Below are positions 25,562 through 38,400 of a stretch of DNA of 64,000 nt, in pieces. Position 1 is the stretch's first letter; each line of letters starts with the position of its first letter. Location of the stretch: contig JAZARR010000078.1 of assembly GCA_037389465.1 (NCBI GenBank), positions 3,100,001 to 3,164,000 of the forward strand. The letters are read 5' to 3'. This DNA is from Baylisascaris procyonis (lineage: Eukaryota; Nematoda; Chromadorea; Rhabditida; Ascarididae). A program made the translations under genes and the position numbers. The notes under the pieces are model-generated. The model saw only the letters and a program-made list of their open reading frames with translations. It did no database searches and had not been told where the DNA came from.

Positions 25562-28500
25562 GGTAAGACAGGTCAAGTCGAAAGAAAACTTAGCGAAACA
25601 ATCAGAAGTAATAAAGAGTACGGAATAGCGTTCAGGAGACCTAACAACCAAAACGAAGGAGAAAGGTAGGAAGATAACGGTGAGAACGAGAACAAGATAC
25701 AACTTGAACGAAATCGATAGGCTAATGAACGGAAGCCGCTGCGGCGTAGAAATCAAACGATGTGGACGGCTTGAAAATACAGAAGCGTTGTCCATCTCAA
25801 CAGCGAAAGAAAGCAGTTTACCTTAGTTTCGAACAACTATGTACTGAAAAAGTTCAGGACTGCATTAATCTCAAAGACGGAAACTGGGGCGTCTTCATGG
25901 CGGCTTGAAGCGAGCGAAGACAGTTCGCAAAATACCACACCTGAGAAATGGTTTATTACTGGCTACCGTACAACCAGGATGAGAAATACTTCCTCGTATG
26001 GTTATGCTTTCAAATCGACTACTTCCAAGCGATACTTTCCTTTCGTCAGTGACTTTTTCTAAGGTGATACATACGAAATACTTTTCTATACTTTTATCTG
26101 GCATCGGTTAGCAATTAGCGATAGGACTCCAACAGCTATTGGTGGATCTATGAAAGGTACATGGTCTACGCGTACAGTATTTCAGTTTGATGTGTTAACC
26201 AATCTGACGCTAACTACGCCCAAGCCCCCATCGCTATTAAATTTTGCAACGCATGATTGGGACATTGCATAAACGATTAGGGAAATCGTTGATATCTCTG
26301 ATGGGTTTTGATTCGAACCTGTTGAACATACCTTCCGGAGCTTCCGTCACTTTTTTCTTTAGTGCTTTGATCACATTTAACATACCGCAAGTACCACTGA
26401 ATTGCTACACGATACATTAAATCTTCTGAAAATTGTCAAAATTTCGTTTCTTTCATGAAAACTGCGTGTCAAATACAAAAAACATTTCGATCTGCAAGTG
26501 GAGGGGGATAAGGAATGGCAGGAAGGACCTGGAGGCACTCGGCACTTCCATTTTGAAGGCGCTGAATCGCTGGAGCCTAAAGCTGAAGAACTCCTCACCA
26601 ATTGATAAAAACGACAACGGGCAGACCACAACAGTGGATGCTTCGCCAATCACATTTTTGCTTGCTTTCGTTTCACGCTTTTTTGTTTTCTTCTCGCAAC
26701 CAACGTACATGACAATAATATCGGCATGTCTACAGCGACGAAAAACAACGGAAAAAAAAATTAGCGTGCAGAATGAGTTAACATGAGATGTGTTTTTGCA
26801 CTTCGCTCAACAAATCGACCAGCTTCATAAATAACATACATACAAAGAAAACAGAAATATTTTTTCCTAGATGACGCACTGACAAGAAACAATTCACTAT
26901 GGCTAATTCAAAGCTATTCGTCAATGATTTTGAAATATAAGCGACACATATATTGGCACAAACAATTACACATATAAAAGATTTATTTTTCAATATTCAA
27001 ATCACAACTTTTAATTCAATGTAAAATCGACTGTAATTCAGCAGGAAATGAACCGTCAGCGGTTACCGGCACAAAAAGATAATTGAAGATGGTAAAGACG
27101 TATCTCTCTTTGAGAGCATAAATCCGTAGACGATGTTTTGTAGAAGGAACAGTTTCGAAGTAGTACGCCATTTCCAGTACCCCAGTAAGCCGAAAGTGGC
27201 GTATAGCGCCGAAACGTCGTACCTCTCTAACCAATCGCTTACTCATCCGTGATCTCTACAAGCGATCACAAACTCACTTTTAACGTACATTACGTTGGCT
27301 ATTCATGCCGTAATAAATGCCTTATGCGCACTGCGTCAACTCAATCAGTTGCGATATAATCAGCAGTTAAAGTACATCGCAATGCTATGGTATCACTGGT
27401 GATATTATCATCTAAATAAAATTTTCAAAACTCAAGAAACCGATATAGATGAAATGAGAAACAATACACTAAGAGTTCTTCATAAGGTAGGCTTTCAATA
27501 ACTAGCAATCGATTATAAAGATGCGTCTTGGTACCTTTTAAATTATGGGATAAATGTCAGATAATCGGAAGGCACTCCACAGCAATGATTCGTACAGTTC
27601 TTCTGCTAGGAAATCCGATAAAATAATCGACTATGAAATTCTAGAACCCCAAGTAAAGGATTCACGTCAGTGAAAATAATTTGCCGATTAGGTGAAAGAC
27701 GTTTGCACCGACGAAACAAACGTCTCGGGTCTATTAAGTGGAAAAAATAAGTAGAATTCAACCTTTTTACCGGATTGCTACGTTTCACGACCACTTTTTT
27801 AAGATAAATTTCGTCGTCATGACTTGCACTTGCTGTTGTTTTAAGTGATTCTTCAAAGAGGACAATTCAGTGATGATGGGATGGGTGACAATATACGTCG
27901 GAGGGCACTTCATTTAACTCGTCCATCGAGGGCACCCCCCAATTAATCCTTCCTTAATGCACTAGCTAGGTTTGAATGAAAACAACAGGAAAGAGCTCTA
28001 TCTATTCCTGACCCTTCGTTGACATTAGCCAGGATTTTGCAATCGTATTCATTTTCTCTGACATATTAGCTGACCCCTGGTTGGCAGCCGACGACGATTC
28101 AATGCTCAAGGTCAACACTCAACGAGCTCGTGGCAGCCGACCGTACGCATTCGCTCCTCTCAACGAGGATGCAAATGACCAACAGAGCTGCCATACGATG
28201 ATCGAACTCACTTAATGGGTTCTACATGTCAATAGATATTTCATTAATAAACACTCAAAGCTGTGAATCCATTGCTCGTGGGTGGCCAACTACCCATAAA
28301 GGAAGAAAATGAATGGGAACTCTGTGTAATATAGCTATGTAGATATTGTCAAATGCGCATAGATTAACGCGTTGAATTTTCTGATAAATATTTTCAAAGG
28401 CAATAAAAGAAAACGAAAATTTTTATAATCGATAAGTCGTAGCCAATAAAACTAAAAGAATTCATTTAAAAAACATTTTTTTTTCTTCCTCGAAGGAAGG

Positions 28501-29649
28501 ATTTTTATGTTCCAAGAAATTTTCGAAACGAACGAAATGTATACTAATGAGGAAATAATAGTGGCGATATTATTTGCAACACAAAATAATTTACATATTA
28601 GCAGAGATACAGCATCGACATATATATTCTTTCTCCGTCTATTAAAACAACTCCTTATCCCTATACTTAGTTGTTATTATCTTCGAAACAATACGCTTTA
28701 TAGGAATTCAATTTCTTTCGCATTCGATAATCGCAAAAAATTTTGATGCGGAAACTTCCAAGAGGTAATCATATTTAAGCGGTCGAAGTAAATTGCAAGT
28801 TGGTCAGGTTGGGTATGTGGATTATAATAAAAGAATTTGGTGTACTGCGCTTCGAAGATGGAAAACACTTTGAGAAACTTAAAGAAAAAAAAAACGCAAT
28901 ATGGCACATTGTTACTCGTGGTGATGAGAATGGATGAGAATGCTGCAGCCTATCGAGCTTATTAGGATTGAACTGAGCAACGTATTGACTGAATGAACCA
29001 AATAGGTCAGTTTCAATAAATTAGAATTAGAATCTCATCTGAGAAGGTGAAAAGGTTATCGCTGATTATCTTGAATGGAATGAACCGTTTTTTTTTTTCA
29101 CTTAAAGGATGCAATTCGCTGATATTGATAACTGACTAGTTCACTGATGGAATACATCGCGATACTCGTTGGTGAAATTCGAAAGTGAAATTTTTGAACA
29201 GAGATTTTTATGGAAATATTTAATCTAAAAAAAAAAAAGAAATTCATAATACGTGCTCATAGAAAAATTAACGTGTAGTGATGCAATGTGTTATATTGTG
29301 GGATTACAAAACGATGAATCGCTGATTTTTCATAGAAGAAATTGACAATTCGACGTAGATACTCGATCGCTTGTTCAATGCAATCTAATAGCCAACACAA
29401 AATGCCAACATTTATAGTTTCTTTGTTTACGGCAATGTATTCAATTAGGCAATGCTGATTATAATAAATTCCGCCATAACAATACTGAAGAAGTGCTTTC
29501 AGCCGTGAAAAATTACAAATGTTTAGGAAGCAACATGCAAGAAAAGACTACTGCAATCAGCAACTTATACACTGACCTCATCATTTAATTATTCAAGATG
29601 GAAACAATATTCATTCAGATTTAGAGGAAGAGGCCTCAAGCAATCGGTA

Positions 29650-30360
29650 TGTTGCGAACAGCTAAGATGGAACGAGTAGCGCTAGAAAACGGTAGAGGAG
29701 ATGTGTCGAGAGTGGCGCAGCCTCAAGCAGTCTGTTTGCGGAGGTGCGTCGAAGAGTGCGAACCGAGCTGTTCAAGTCCCCGAAACGACAAATGAGCAGG
29801 TCTGGGTAGCTAGGACCGAATGTGACCGGGCAAAGACAACGATCGGTGAGAGGACACGATGCGAGAAAGCGGGCCGCGACACGCACACGCACAGGCACCG
29901 CACACAGGCACGCAGCCACAAGGTTATGTGAGGCTGCTCTTCGACGCTCCAACTACCGCTGCTGGTGCTGCTGCTGTGCCCTTACGGCGACACACACTAG
30001 CCGCTTGTGCATATATGGGACCGCATTGCCTGCCCGCTAGGCACATATGCATGGAACGCATGATACGAGGAGACAGCAGTCGCATGTACGGTAATCACAG
30101 AGAGTATGGCTTGGCCTTGTGCGCAGAGAAGCAAGCGCAGCTGCTGCAGCAATATAACGCTCTTTGCGTGCCGTCGTTGACTGTCTGTGTTGTGCAGCCG
30201 GTGGTGTTGTGTTGGCGTTTATAAATAAACATTCGCGCATAAGCGGATCGCTGCAGGTGCACCCCGAAACCTGTAGCTGCGAGGCGCTTTCACAGTCACT
30301 CACGCTACGCACCGAGCCACTTCGCATTCACTCGGCCACTCACTTTCATGGTCATACTTG
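29650..30360. promoter_or_regulatory. GC/CpG-rich island in the gene-poor interval
   Basis: About 700 bp with strongly raised G+C, many CpGs and overlapping open frames on both strands, none with a recognisable domain. It includes tgctgctg/gcagctgctgcagc runs and alternating cacacgcacacgcacagg. In an AT-rich genome this fits a promoter or CpG-rich regulatory element; the overlapping open frames follow from the composition. Confidence 0.35.
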
Positions 30361-30617
30361 AGTGATTTCTGTTTGCATCGAGACCTATCACACCAATAAA
30401 TGCGACTAGTTCCTGCACTTTGTGGGTATACTGCTTGTAAACAAGGAGCTATTTATGGTCTGACAAGCAGCAGCTAGTGGCTAAAAACTTGGAATGCCAA
30501 GGATTGGTATAATGTGTTAATGGGTTGGTAAATACGTTATCACAAGGGAGTACATAAGTACCAGTTAAATGTAAAGGTATGAAAGGCAGTCAGTTCCCGA
30601 GATGGGCAAGCAATATG

Positions 30618-30702
30618 ATCGCGCATGAGCGGAGTGGTTAGTGCGGCTGCGCAGGGAGCAGGGTGGTGCGAGTTCGGGTCTGGAGTGCGAGGACGATTCT
30701 AT
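30618..30702 (+). repeat. tRNA-like relic (possible tRNA-derived SINE head)
   Basis: The segment has an A-box-like gagcggagtggttag and, about 45 bases later, a B-box-like agttcgggtct. These match the internal RNA polymerase III promoter of tRNAs imperfectly (B box about 8 of 11). An acceptor stem does not form convincingly, so it is not a functional tRNA; a tRNA-derived SINE or decayed tRNA gene is the likely explanation. Confidence 0.3.
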
Positions 30703-31576
30703 TCGTCACCTAAAATCTGGCGCTTTTGGTGCAGGATGGCTTTTGTCCAGCTAATGCATTCGTCGATTTATTCACTATTTTCGCTTGCCGCCTCAGAGTT
30801 TTTTTTCTTGAAGCAATTTTGGCATTCTCGAAATGAGGAGCACAATGGAACGCATCGACAGCATCGCTGCTGTCAAAAAGACTGCTGTTTAGGCAGTCAT
30901 TTACAGTGAACTATTATTGGTGGAAAAGAAGTCGTTTTTCTCAACAGGCATTTCGAAGAAGTTATGTACTGATAATCTATTGATATAAAATTAACTATTA
31001 CCGTTTATTGGCTAAAGATAATTGGCCATTGGAGATGCGCGAAAATAGCATTGTAAAACACATCGCCCACACACGACGAAACGACTTTCGCTTTGTTTGC
31101 GTTATTCTGTAGGAGCCGTTCGAAGAGCATTGCATAAGAACTATTTCTTAAACAGACTGGCAGTGGATATTCGACTTACGAGGCAAAAAAAATTTAAATC
31201 TCTTAAATTCAGAAATTTGGCGCTGCGATAGTCAAGAGCCGAAAGCACTGAAAAAGCAATACAGCGATTGTAACAATTTTTGAAAGTTTTATAAAGGAAA
31301 ATATGATTCATAGATCGAAAACGGTAAAAGTGTTATATTGAGATAATAAGACGTAGTCCTTTATGCGCATAACGTTAGTATAGACCCAGATGAATATGGT
31401 GCACCGGGAAAACGAAATTAAGAAAGGAAAGAAAAATTTTTTAAGGCAAAAGCAAACATTACGCGGGTATGAGCATTGAAGCAATAGACGACTGTTAGGA
31501 GACTAGATATTTATTAAGAATGCAAGAAGTGAGACGCGAATAGATTAACTATGAGAATAAAAGGTGACCACGTTTC

Positions 31577-31640
31577 GGCCCTTATCCGTTGACGTGTGCA
31601 CCTGAGTTATGCGTGGGTCATCGTCAGAACGAAACGCATA
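31577..31640. repeat. Inverted repeat with CGAAACG motifs
   Basis: Perfect arms ttatgcgt and acgcataa enclose gggtcatcgtcagaacgaa. On the minus strand the segment reads CTGACGA..., then GGGCCGAAACG about 45 bases on, which resembles spaced hammerhead-type core elements found in some retroelements. The match is partial. Confidence 0.3.
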
Positions 31641-33967
31641 ACCCTGTTAGTATAAGAATGTATATAGACAGCTTAACTAATAGTAGAGAAAATTAGAAAG
31701 GAATGGAAAACTAACTCTTATCTGAGTCAATGAAAAATGTAAAGTAAGAAAAATTGTAGTAAATATAAAAGTTGTAAACGATAACACTAACCGCGTCACC
31801 ATAGTTCGAAATAGTAAAGGGAAATCAAACCTTAAGGATGATGTGATAGAAGAACCAGTATGTAAAGTGAGGTACATTTATAATTTATCTATAAACTTAG
31901 AAATAGAGTTCACAAAAGGATAAAGGTTAATATATATTGAAGCATATACTCGACATAAGTGAACATAAACGTATGTGATGATAACTGATAATGGATAAAC
32001 CTAACTGTAGATGTTAACGGCCTTGACCATACATTGATAACACATAAAGCAATATTTATTTGATTTGTGCTTAATACTAATATATTCTCAAGATGAAATA
32101 CTAATATAAAATACTAGAACAGAATCCTAATACTAATACAGAAATTGAAGTTAGGTTGCAAGTAAAATAAATGGAGAAACTGAAGCTGACACGATACTTA
32201 CTTTCCCATTCCAACCTATTAGACTCATCGGTATTACTAATTGTCTACAAAAAATGAAACATATACGATATTACGTTCAAATCTTAAGTGCTTCAGCAAT
32301 TCGGACCGAAAGGTTCGTTTTTTTCGATTCAACCGATTGCAGTAAAATATATGCAAATTTTTTAGACACATTTTTATGGCTGCGGTCCTTTCAAAATTCG
32401 ATATAATAGTTTTGAAAGTACATATGGTTTTCAACTTCGATAAAGATGGGACTCAACGAATTTCTCAACAATACCTTCAGTGGTCACAAACGTAGGACTG
32501 GAAAGCACATTGGAACTCATACGTGCAAACACACATAGGTACAGCAACAATCTTGTCGCAATACATTTCACAAATGCAAAAATGCATCGAAAGGCTAGTG
32601 ATGCTTTGAGAATTTGATTGGTTGCTGGTCATACTATTGTTGATGTCCTCATTCCAAATCTTTAATTTTCTGCGACTCTTTTTATGCTTTGCTTAATTCA
32701 ATTTTGATGAACTAATACATCTATATAATCAATAAATCTGTAAATGTTACGAAAAGATTTTTTAAATATCGTAACGATAGTAAAGATTAAGTGCCAATCG
32801 TCTGGAGTGTTATTGGTTGTACCCTGCCAACACTTAATTACTTCATGGTGTGTTTCAACGAGCGAAAATGTTTACCACATTGAAAACGAATGATGGAACA
32901 TGATAGATGGCCAACACGGCATCCATTTTTTTTTGCGACCTATTCCTATAAAATGAAATTCTTTGCTGGCACATGTCTAAACCACCATTTCCAGCCCAGA
33001 TGATTAACTAATCGCATATATGCTTAGGAAATAATTCGATAAGCATTTTCGTATATAGATCTCCAAAGGTTCCGAGTGTCCCGAGGAAATTCAGAAATTG
33101 AAGGAAGGAATCAAAATATCTTTTTCGGAAGCGACTAAGCCGGAGGGGCGGGGCGTGGGAGCTTATGACAGACTGTAAGGAAATCTGTTAAACTCTACTT
33201 TACTAATTTTACTTGATAATGAACTGAATGCACCGATTAGACAAATGAACGAAGACGTGTGCGCGCAAAATGATCACTATCGTAACTAGTGCCCCTGAGT
33301 TACCTACAGACGATTGTTTTCTATTTGTTTAAATTTAACTTGTAGTATGCCTTCACGCATCCTCGAACTATAATCATCACAATAAACGCTGTTAAATTCC
33401 TAATGTAGATCGTTTAGGCGTTTGTGATTTTCTTTAGGCGTTTCTGATTACCAACTTATATCACTTATAAGGTCGTGTTATAAATATATGTTTAAGAAAA
33501 ATGCATAAAAGTACATATCGCATAAGTTTCTTCGAGTGCGTCGATGAATGCGACAAATGCGCCATAAATCGAAACACAAAACGGAAACACTTTCTCGATG
33601 CACTTTTCAACAGTGTACTTGTATGATCACTGATGTTGCAGTTGAAAATTAATCGCTTTACTTCTTTGGATAGTCAACGGTCTCTCCTTCAAAATATCTA
33701 AAAAATTCCGTCTAATCTAATATAATAGGAAAAGTTTGTGGAATTTTGAAACAAAGAAACGCTGATAAAAAAAAAGGAAGAAAAGACGTATTAGCGTTAA
33801 TTAAGAATACTGGAACGCTATTCGATGAGCATTTTAAACTTTTTTCGCTACCTCTTTGATTGATGCTGAATTTTGGATGGATTTTGTAAAATTTTATCCA
33901 ACTTTAGAATTTTTCTTTTTTCAATCCGACATTGACATTTTTGGCATCAAACTATAGAACTCGACAA

Positions 33968-35431
33968 GCACCGGATCTGGTTTATTATTAAGCAACGGAC
34001 TACGATCCAACTGTAAAACCTCCATAAACTCTCTCAACATTTGCCTGAAGGAATTAAATGCTATAAGTTTCTTGATAGTTAATACTGAGCTTGTTCCAAT
34101 TTTCTCACCAAATTTTTTAAGTATTAAGTAAACTACTGGCAGGCAAAAGAAATGCTACATGCTCGACATGAATCTATATCTTTCCGTCCAATGTGTTGCA
34201 TAGTTATCTCATGAAAATACCAACAGTACGGTTTGTCTACATTCAATGAAACCGCTATTCAAAAATGATAAATGTTAAGTCGTATGAAAGAGGTGAAGTA
34301 ACCATTTTGGCCTTTCCAAATTCCCCAAAAATAACCTCAAAAAATCGCTGCCAATTATTCTAAAGTCAAGCGAGTGATAATAAGGGAGTTATGAAAGCCG
34401 AGATATCAATGGGTGCGAACAGCTCTTAATCCATCCTTGTCCTCTGCGTTCGCGATGCCTATGCAATTTCGAGAAAGTGGTACCGCTACCCTAATATAAG
34501 TCAGTCCAACTGAATTACACACGACTTTTGCAAAGGCAGATGGCGAAAGAGAAAATGATAATATATTTGATAAGTAGAAATATGCCACAATCACTGACGA
34601 GTAAAAAAAGAGATACATTAATTTTTATGCTCACTGTCACATTAGTTCACAAACGATGCTAGTAGCAAAAGCAGCGAATGTATAAAACAAACTTTGCCGC
34701 TCTAAGTTTCTCCCTCCTTTTCTCGATTTCAGAGTCGGGCAATGAAACGAAGTCACGTTGCGTGAATTCGGCTATCTGTCGAGAAGGAAACTCCGTTGAG
34801 CACGCAAAGCTAAAGTCTTTGGCCATATGCACTGCCTCTCCTATAAAGTTCATTGTTTTTAGCAAGAGCAATAACTTCTACATAACTAAAATTCCATATT
34901 GTTAATGAATTCCTTCCATTGCAACAAAACAAGCACAATTTTCTCTATTTTTCGATTAGCTGTCAGAAAAACAGCAAATGATTCAACAAAGGAGGATTAA
35001 ACGAAATCTCCTGGTAGCAATAGAGCTAATATTTAGCATCATTGCCTTCATACTACACTCAACACTGAAGCCATCATAATATCCATTTTTAACCGTTCAA
35101 CGTCAGCCAAACTGCGACCGACAGAAATTGCCTTCCACCTGGCGTTAAAATAAGTAAAAAATTATTCTCAAAACCATTAAGCGTTACTCCCAACTTTTAT
35201 CCTACCCCCTCTTGCTCTCGGAAAACATTTTATTTTACTAACCTCTGCAATTGTGTCAGCCTACAAAATACATTATTCTTTTTAAATCAATAAATCAGTT
35301 GGCAGAACGAACCCTCAACAAGAGAAGTAAGCAGTGTGACGTTCGCTGCCTTCCTCCGCCCGGCTGGCAACATTAATCCAATCTTCTCCAGCGAATCACG
35401 CAATGATTTGCCTCCATTTTTAGATTTGGCC
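33968..35431 (-). pseudogene. Partial AP-2 gene copy (three internal exons)
   Basis: Exon equivalents at 35431-35313 (basic region, LPAGRRK), 34840-34693 (GEAVHMAKDF helix) and 34044 to about 33968 (QMLREFMEVLQ...). Translations of the first two are identical to the parent gene and their splice sites are intact, so they could still be spliced together. The third is cut at the duplication edge: after NNKPDPVL the frame runs into unrelated sequence and stops about 15 codons later. The PGRLSLL, LQRRLSPPE and HGFG-containing parts are absent from the flanks. It therefore lacks a complete DNA-binding and dimerisation domain and has no visible promoter or start. The near-identity suggests a recent event rather than selection. 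Confidence 0.85.
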
Positions 35432-35464
35432 CTCAAATGAATCGTTCAGTTTTCTTTATAAAGG
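33968..35464. repeat. Segmental duplication, copy 2
   Basis: Direct copy of 7568-9071. The left junction falls inside the exon encoding DRSPLLNNKP. The right junction is just after the shared run ending near ctttataaagga. No terminal inverted repeats or target-site duplication were evident at the edges. Sequence outside the junctions does not match AP-2. Confidence 0.93.
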
Positions 35465-38400
35465 ATAAATATGAGACATAAAACCGTACTTGATAGAGAC
35501 CATTCGCCGTTGCCGAAATGCGCGCTTTGATCACATGGCAATCCATCAATCTTCCACTACACTTCGTTCCATAGTTTTATGGTATGCGCTACGATATTAC
35601 ATATGTTTACATTCAAAAATCGAATTTAGAGTGCCATTCGTAGGATGAGCTCAATATGTAGCTCACATGAAAAATAATTACAATTGGAGATGGAAACACA
35701 ATGAAAACACGAGGTGTAATGTAGACCTTCAAAATTAAAAGGACATAGGTCAATGAAATGCATTGTTGAAATGATGAGCAAGAATGCGTTGCTTCAATCA
35801 TAACATGATTGTGAACGGTAGAAATGTGCTACAATACAACAGTAAATGCAACATATGCAAGACGCATCACGTTTGAAACAATATCATCGCAATTAAGCCA
35901 TATGTCTCCAACATTATCCAGTAATTCATAAAAAATTTGAGAAGCCAAAGTAGTGTTTCGTAAATGATGCCAATCAAAATTCACGGCCAAGATATTTATC
36001 AAATTAGAATACATTAGATGATGAAATAATTATGAGAACATTTTGGTACTAAAAACCGATATACCGCCATTATGGAACTATTTCTTAGTCAATTAAGCGT
36101 TCAATTCCAACGTGGTGACATGATAATCCAGTATAGACATTCCCATCAACTCACTAATAATTTTCATGAAAAAGCTAGCTACACAACAGCCTCACGAATC
36201 ACAGCACACAAATACAATGTCGAAAAGTGTGCGCCCGGCTTTTCGCTGCTACCACCATATAACCGGTGATCATCATTGGCACAAATGTGAAGTTTGATCG
36301 TTGATACTGATGTCTGCTCATCTGAAAAGCACCTAATAAGGTTCTTCTCATAAGAAATATGATGCATTCACGGCCGTAAGCAGTTTGTTGAGACGTTCTA
36401 AGGAACTTGCACCCTACCTTCAGCCCACCACGAGATATAGACCTAAGAAGAGCACGAGGTGCCACTACTAAATTGTTTATGAAGGTTAGGAACAATTGAG
36501 ACATTCAGTAAAATGCTTTTTGAAAAAGCACGCCTCGGAGAAAGAGTGTGAAAGGAATGCGAGTGTCAGTGTCTCGTATAAACCGAAGCGAATAACTAGA
36601 AATCACCTATTACAACTGCAAATCCACAAAAACTCCAGTGTGCATTTATGCGAAAAAACTCAGCACATAGAAAAGCGATGAAAAAATTACATAAATTCAG
36701 TTTGCAGCTGCTGTATAATAAGTTTGAAGCCAGTGAATAAACGAATTTCGCTCACTGTATCCGAATTTACTCGTCGTTGATACTCTCACCATCATCAGCG
36801 GACGCTCATAGCAAAAAAACAACAAGACAAAAAGGCTATAACCGGAGCTCCATACCTTCCTTCGCGTTTGAAGGCCCGATTACTTTGCAGCAAAAAATCT
36901 CACTCACTATCGGCCTACCACGGTATATCATTACCGTGTTCTATCGTGTTCCACCAAGTAGCACATTTTTCGCTTGCAAATGGACACTCCAAAAGGTTCG
37001 CACTACCGCACCTTCTTCATGGATAAACCCAAAACTTAACCCCTCGGAACCTTCCCCACAGTACGACCGTAGTTGTGAGCAGCGACTTCTGCTCGCTAAC
37101 AACCATGAAAGTTCGCGTTAAAAATTTATGAACGATTTTGTTATGGATGTCTGGACTGGATGTTCGAAACGTGCCATCTCATACGGAAACGGAGGTGCTT
37201 TCCAACGTACCCCACACAATTCGATGAAATCCTGTTGCTGCTACTCACTTCGTAGAGACACGACCTAACGCAATTGTTTGACGGCCATTTCCCTCATTGC
37301 ACAGCTGATATCGTTAATGTTTATGTGCAATGTTGTTGTAATAACTATTTCAAAAGCTGCGATGGCACTTCAACTTATAAGTTTACCTCAACCAACTGGA
37401 CAGTGATCGACATACGAAAACACCCTTCTAGCTCAGTGCCTTGCCCAACTTCCTTCAAAAATAATAACAAGGTGCGTTTCACCCGCTTGCTACTATCCAA
37501 CTTCTCAAGTCAAATATCGTTGGTAAATGACACTTTGGTCATGACCCGCTTTGCTGCGTTCTGAAATTTCGAAAATGTACAACAACAAGGCGTTCAGTTA
37601 AGGTATTCCACTAATACAGGAAAACGCTAGAAACGAACAACGAGACCTCGATCATCACATTCCTACGTTGTCTACGCAACTTGAAAAACTGAAGAGATCC
37701 CAAAGACAGGATGAAATTTCCAAGAATCACTGTTATTCCTCGCGCATTTCACTACTCGCCAGCATAGCTGAGCGCACAACTTTGAATTCTGACCTAATAT
37801 GCCATAATCTAGCACTCCCTCCTACCTCTAGTAGCAGAGGCCGACGGGATGCTCATGCTTCCAATCGAAATTAACTCAAATATCACCTCTGCGAAAGGCT
37901 GACAATTTAAAAACTCTTTAGGTGGCTTCCAATTCATCTTCGAAATAAACATTTTTATGTGCTTTGCCCAAACAGGACAGACAATTTATTTTGCAATTTC
38001 ATCATTCGTCATAAGTTCTAACAATGGCGGTGGGTAGAACGCGGAGGCAACCCGAGTTCTACTGAACAAACTGATGCCTCAGGGACCATTAAAATACGGC
38101 TCTAATGAGCCACCTTTTAGATTAGAAAAGGGATAAAAAGCGTTATTATCATATGTTCTATTCACTACCACCTACCCCGCCGTAGCCCTCGCTCCCTTCG
38201 AATTGCCTCTCTATGCATCAGTGAAATCCTTCACATCAATAAATCGCGACTGCACCGGATAGATATAACACAGCATACACAGATACACATACTGAAATAA
38301 ATGTCGCCTCTCCTTGGTGGCGCCTTTATTTATAACAAACCACTGAAATAACAGTGGATGAGGGCATCTAAATGCAACTTATTTGGAGAAAAACATACGA

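Noticed and set aside
36777..37564. Plus-strand open frames near 36.8-37.5 kb
   Set aside because: Ser/Thr-rich but without motif, splice partners or codon bias. Treated as chance.
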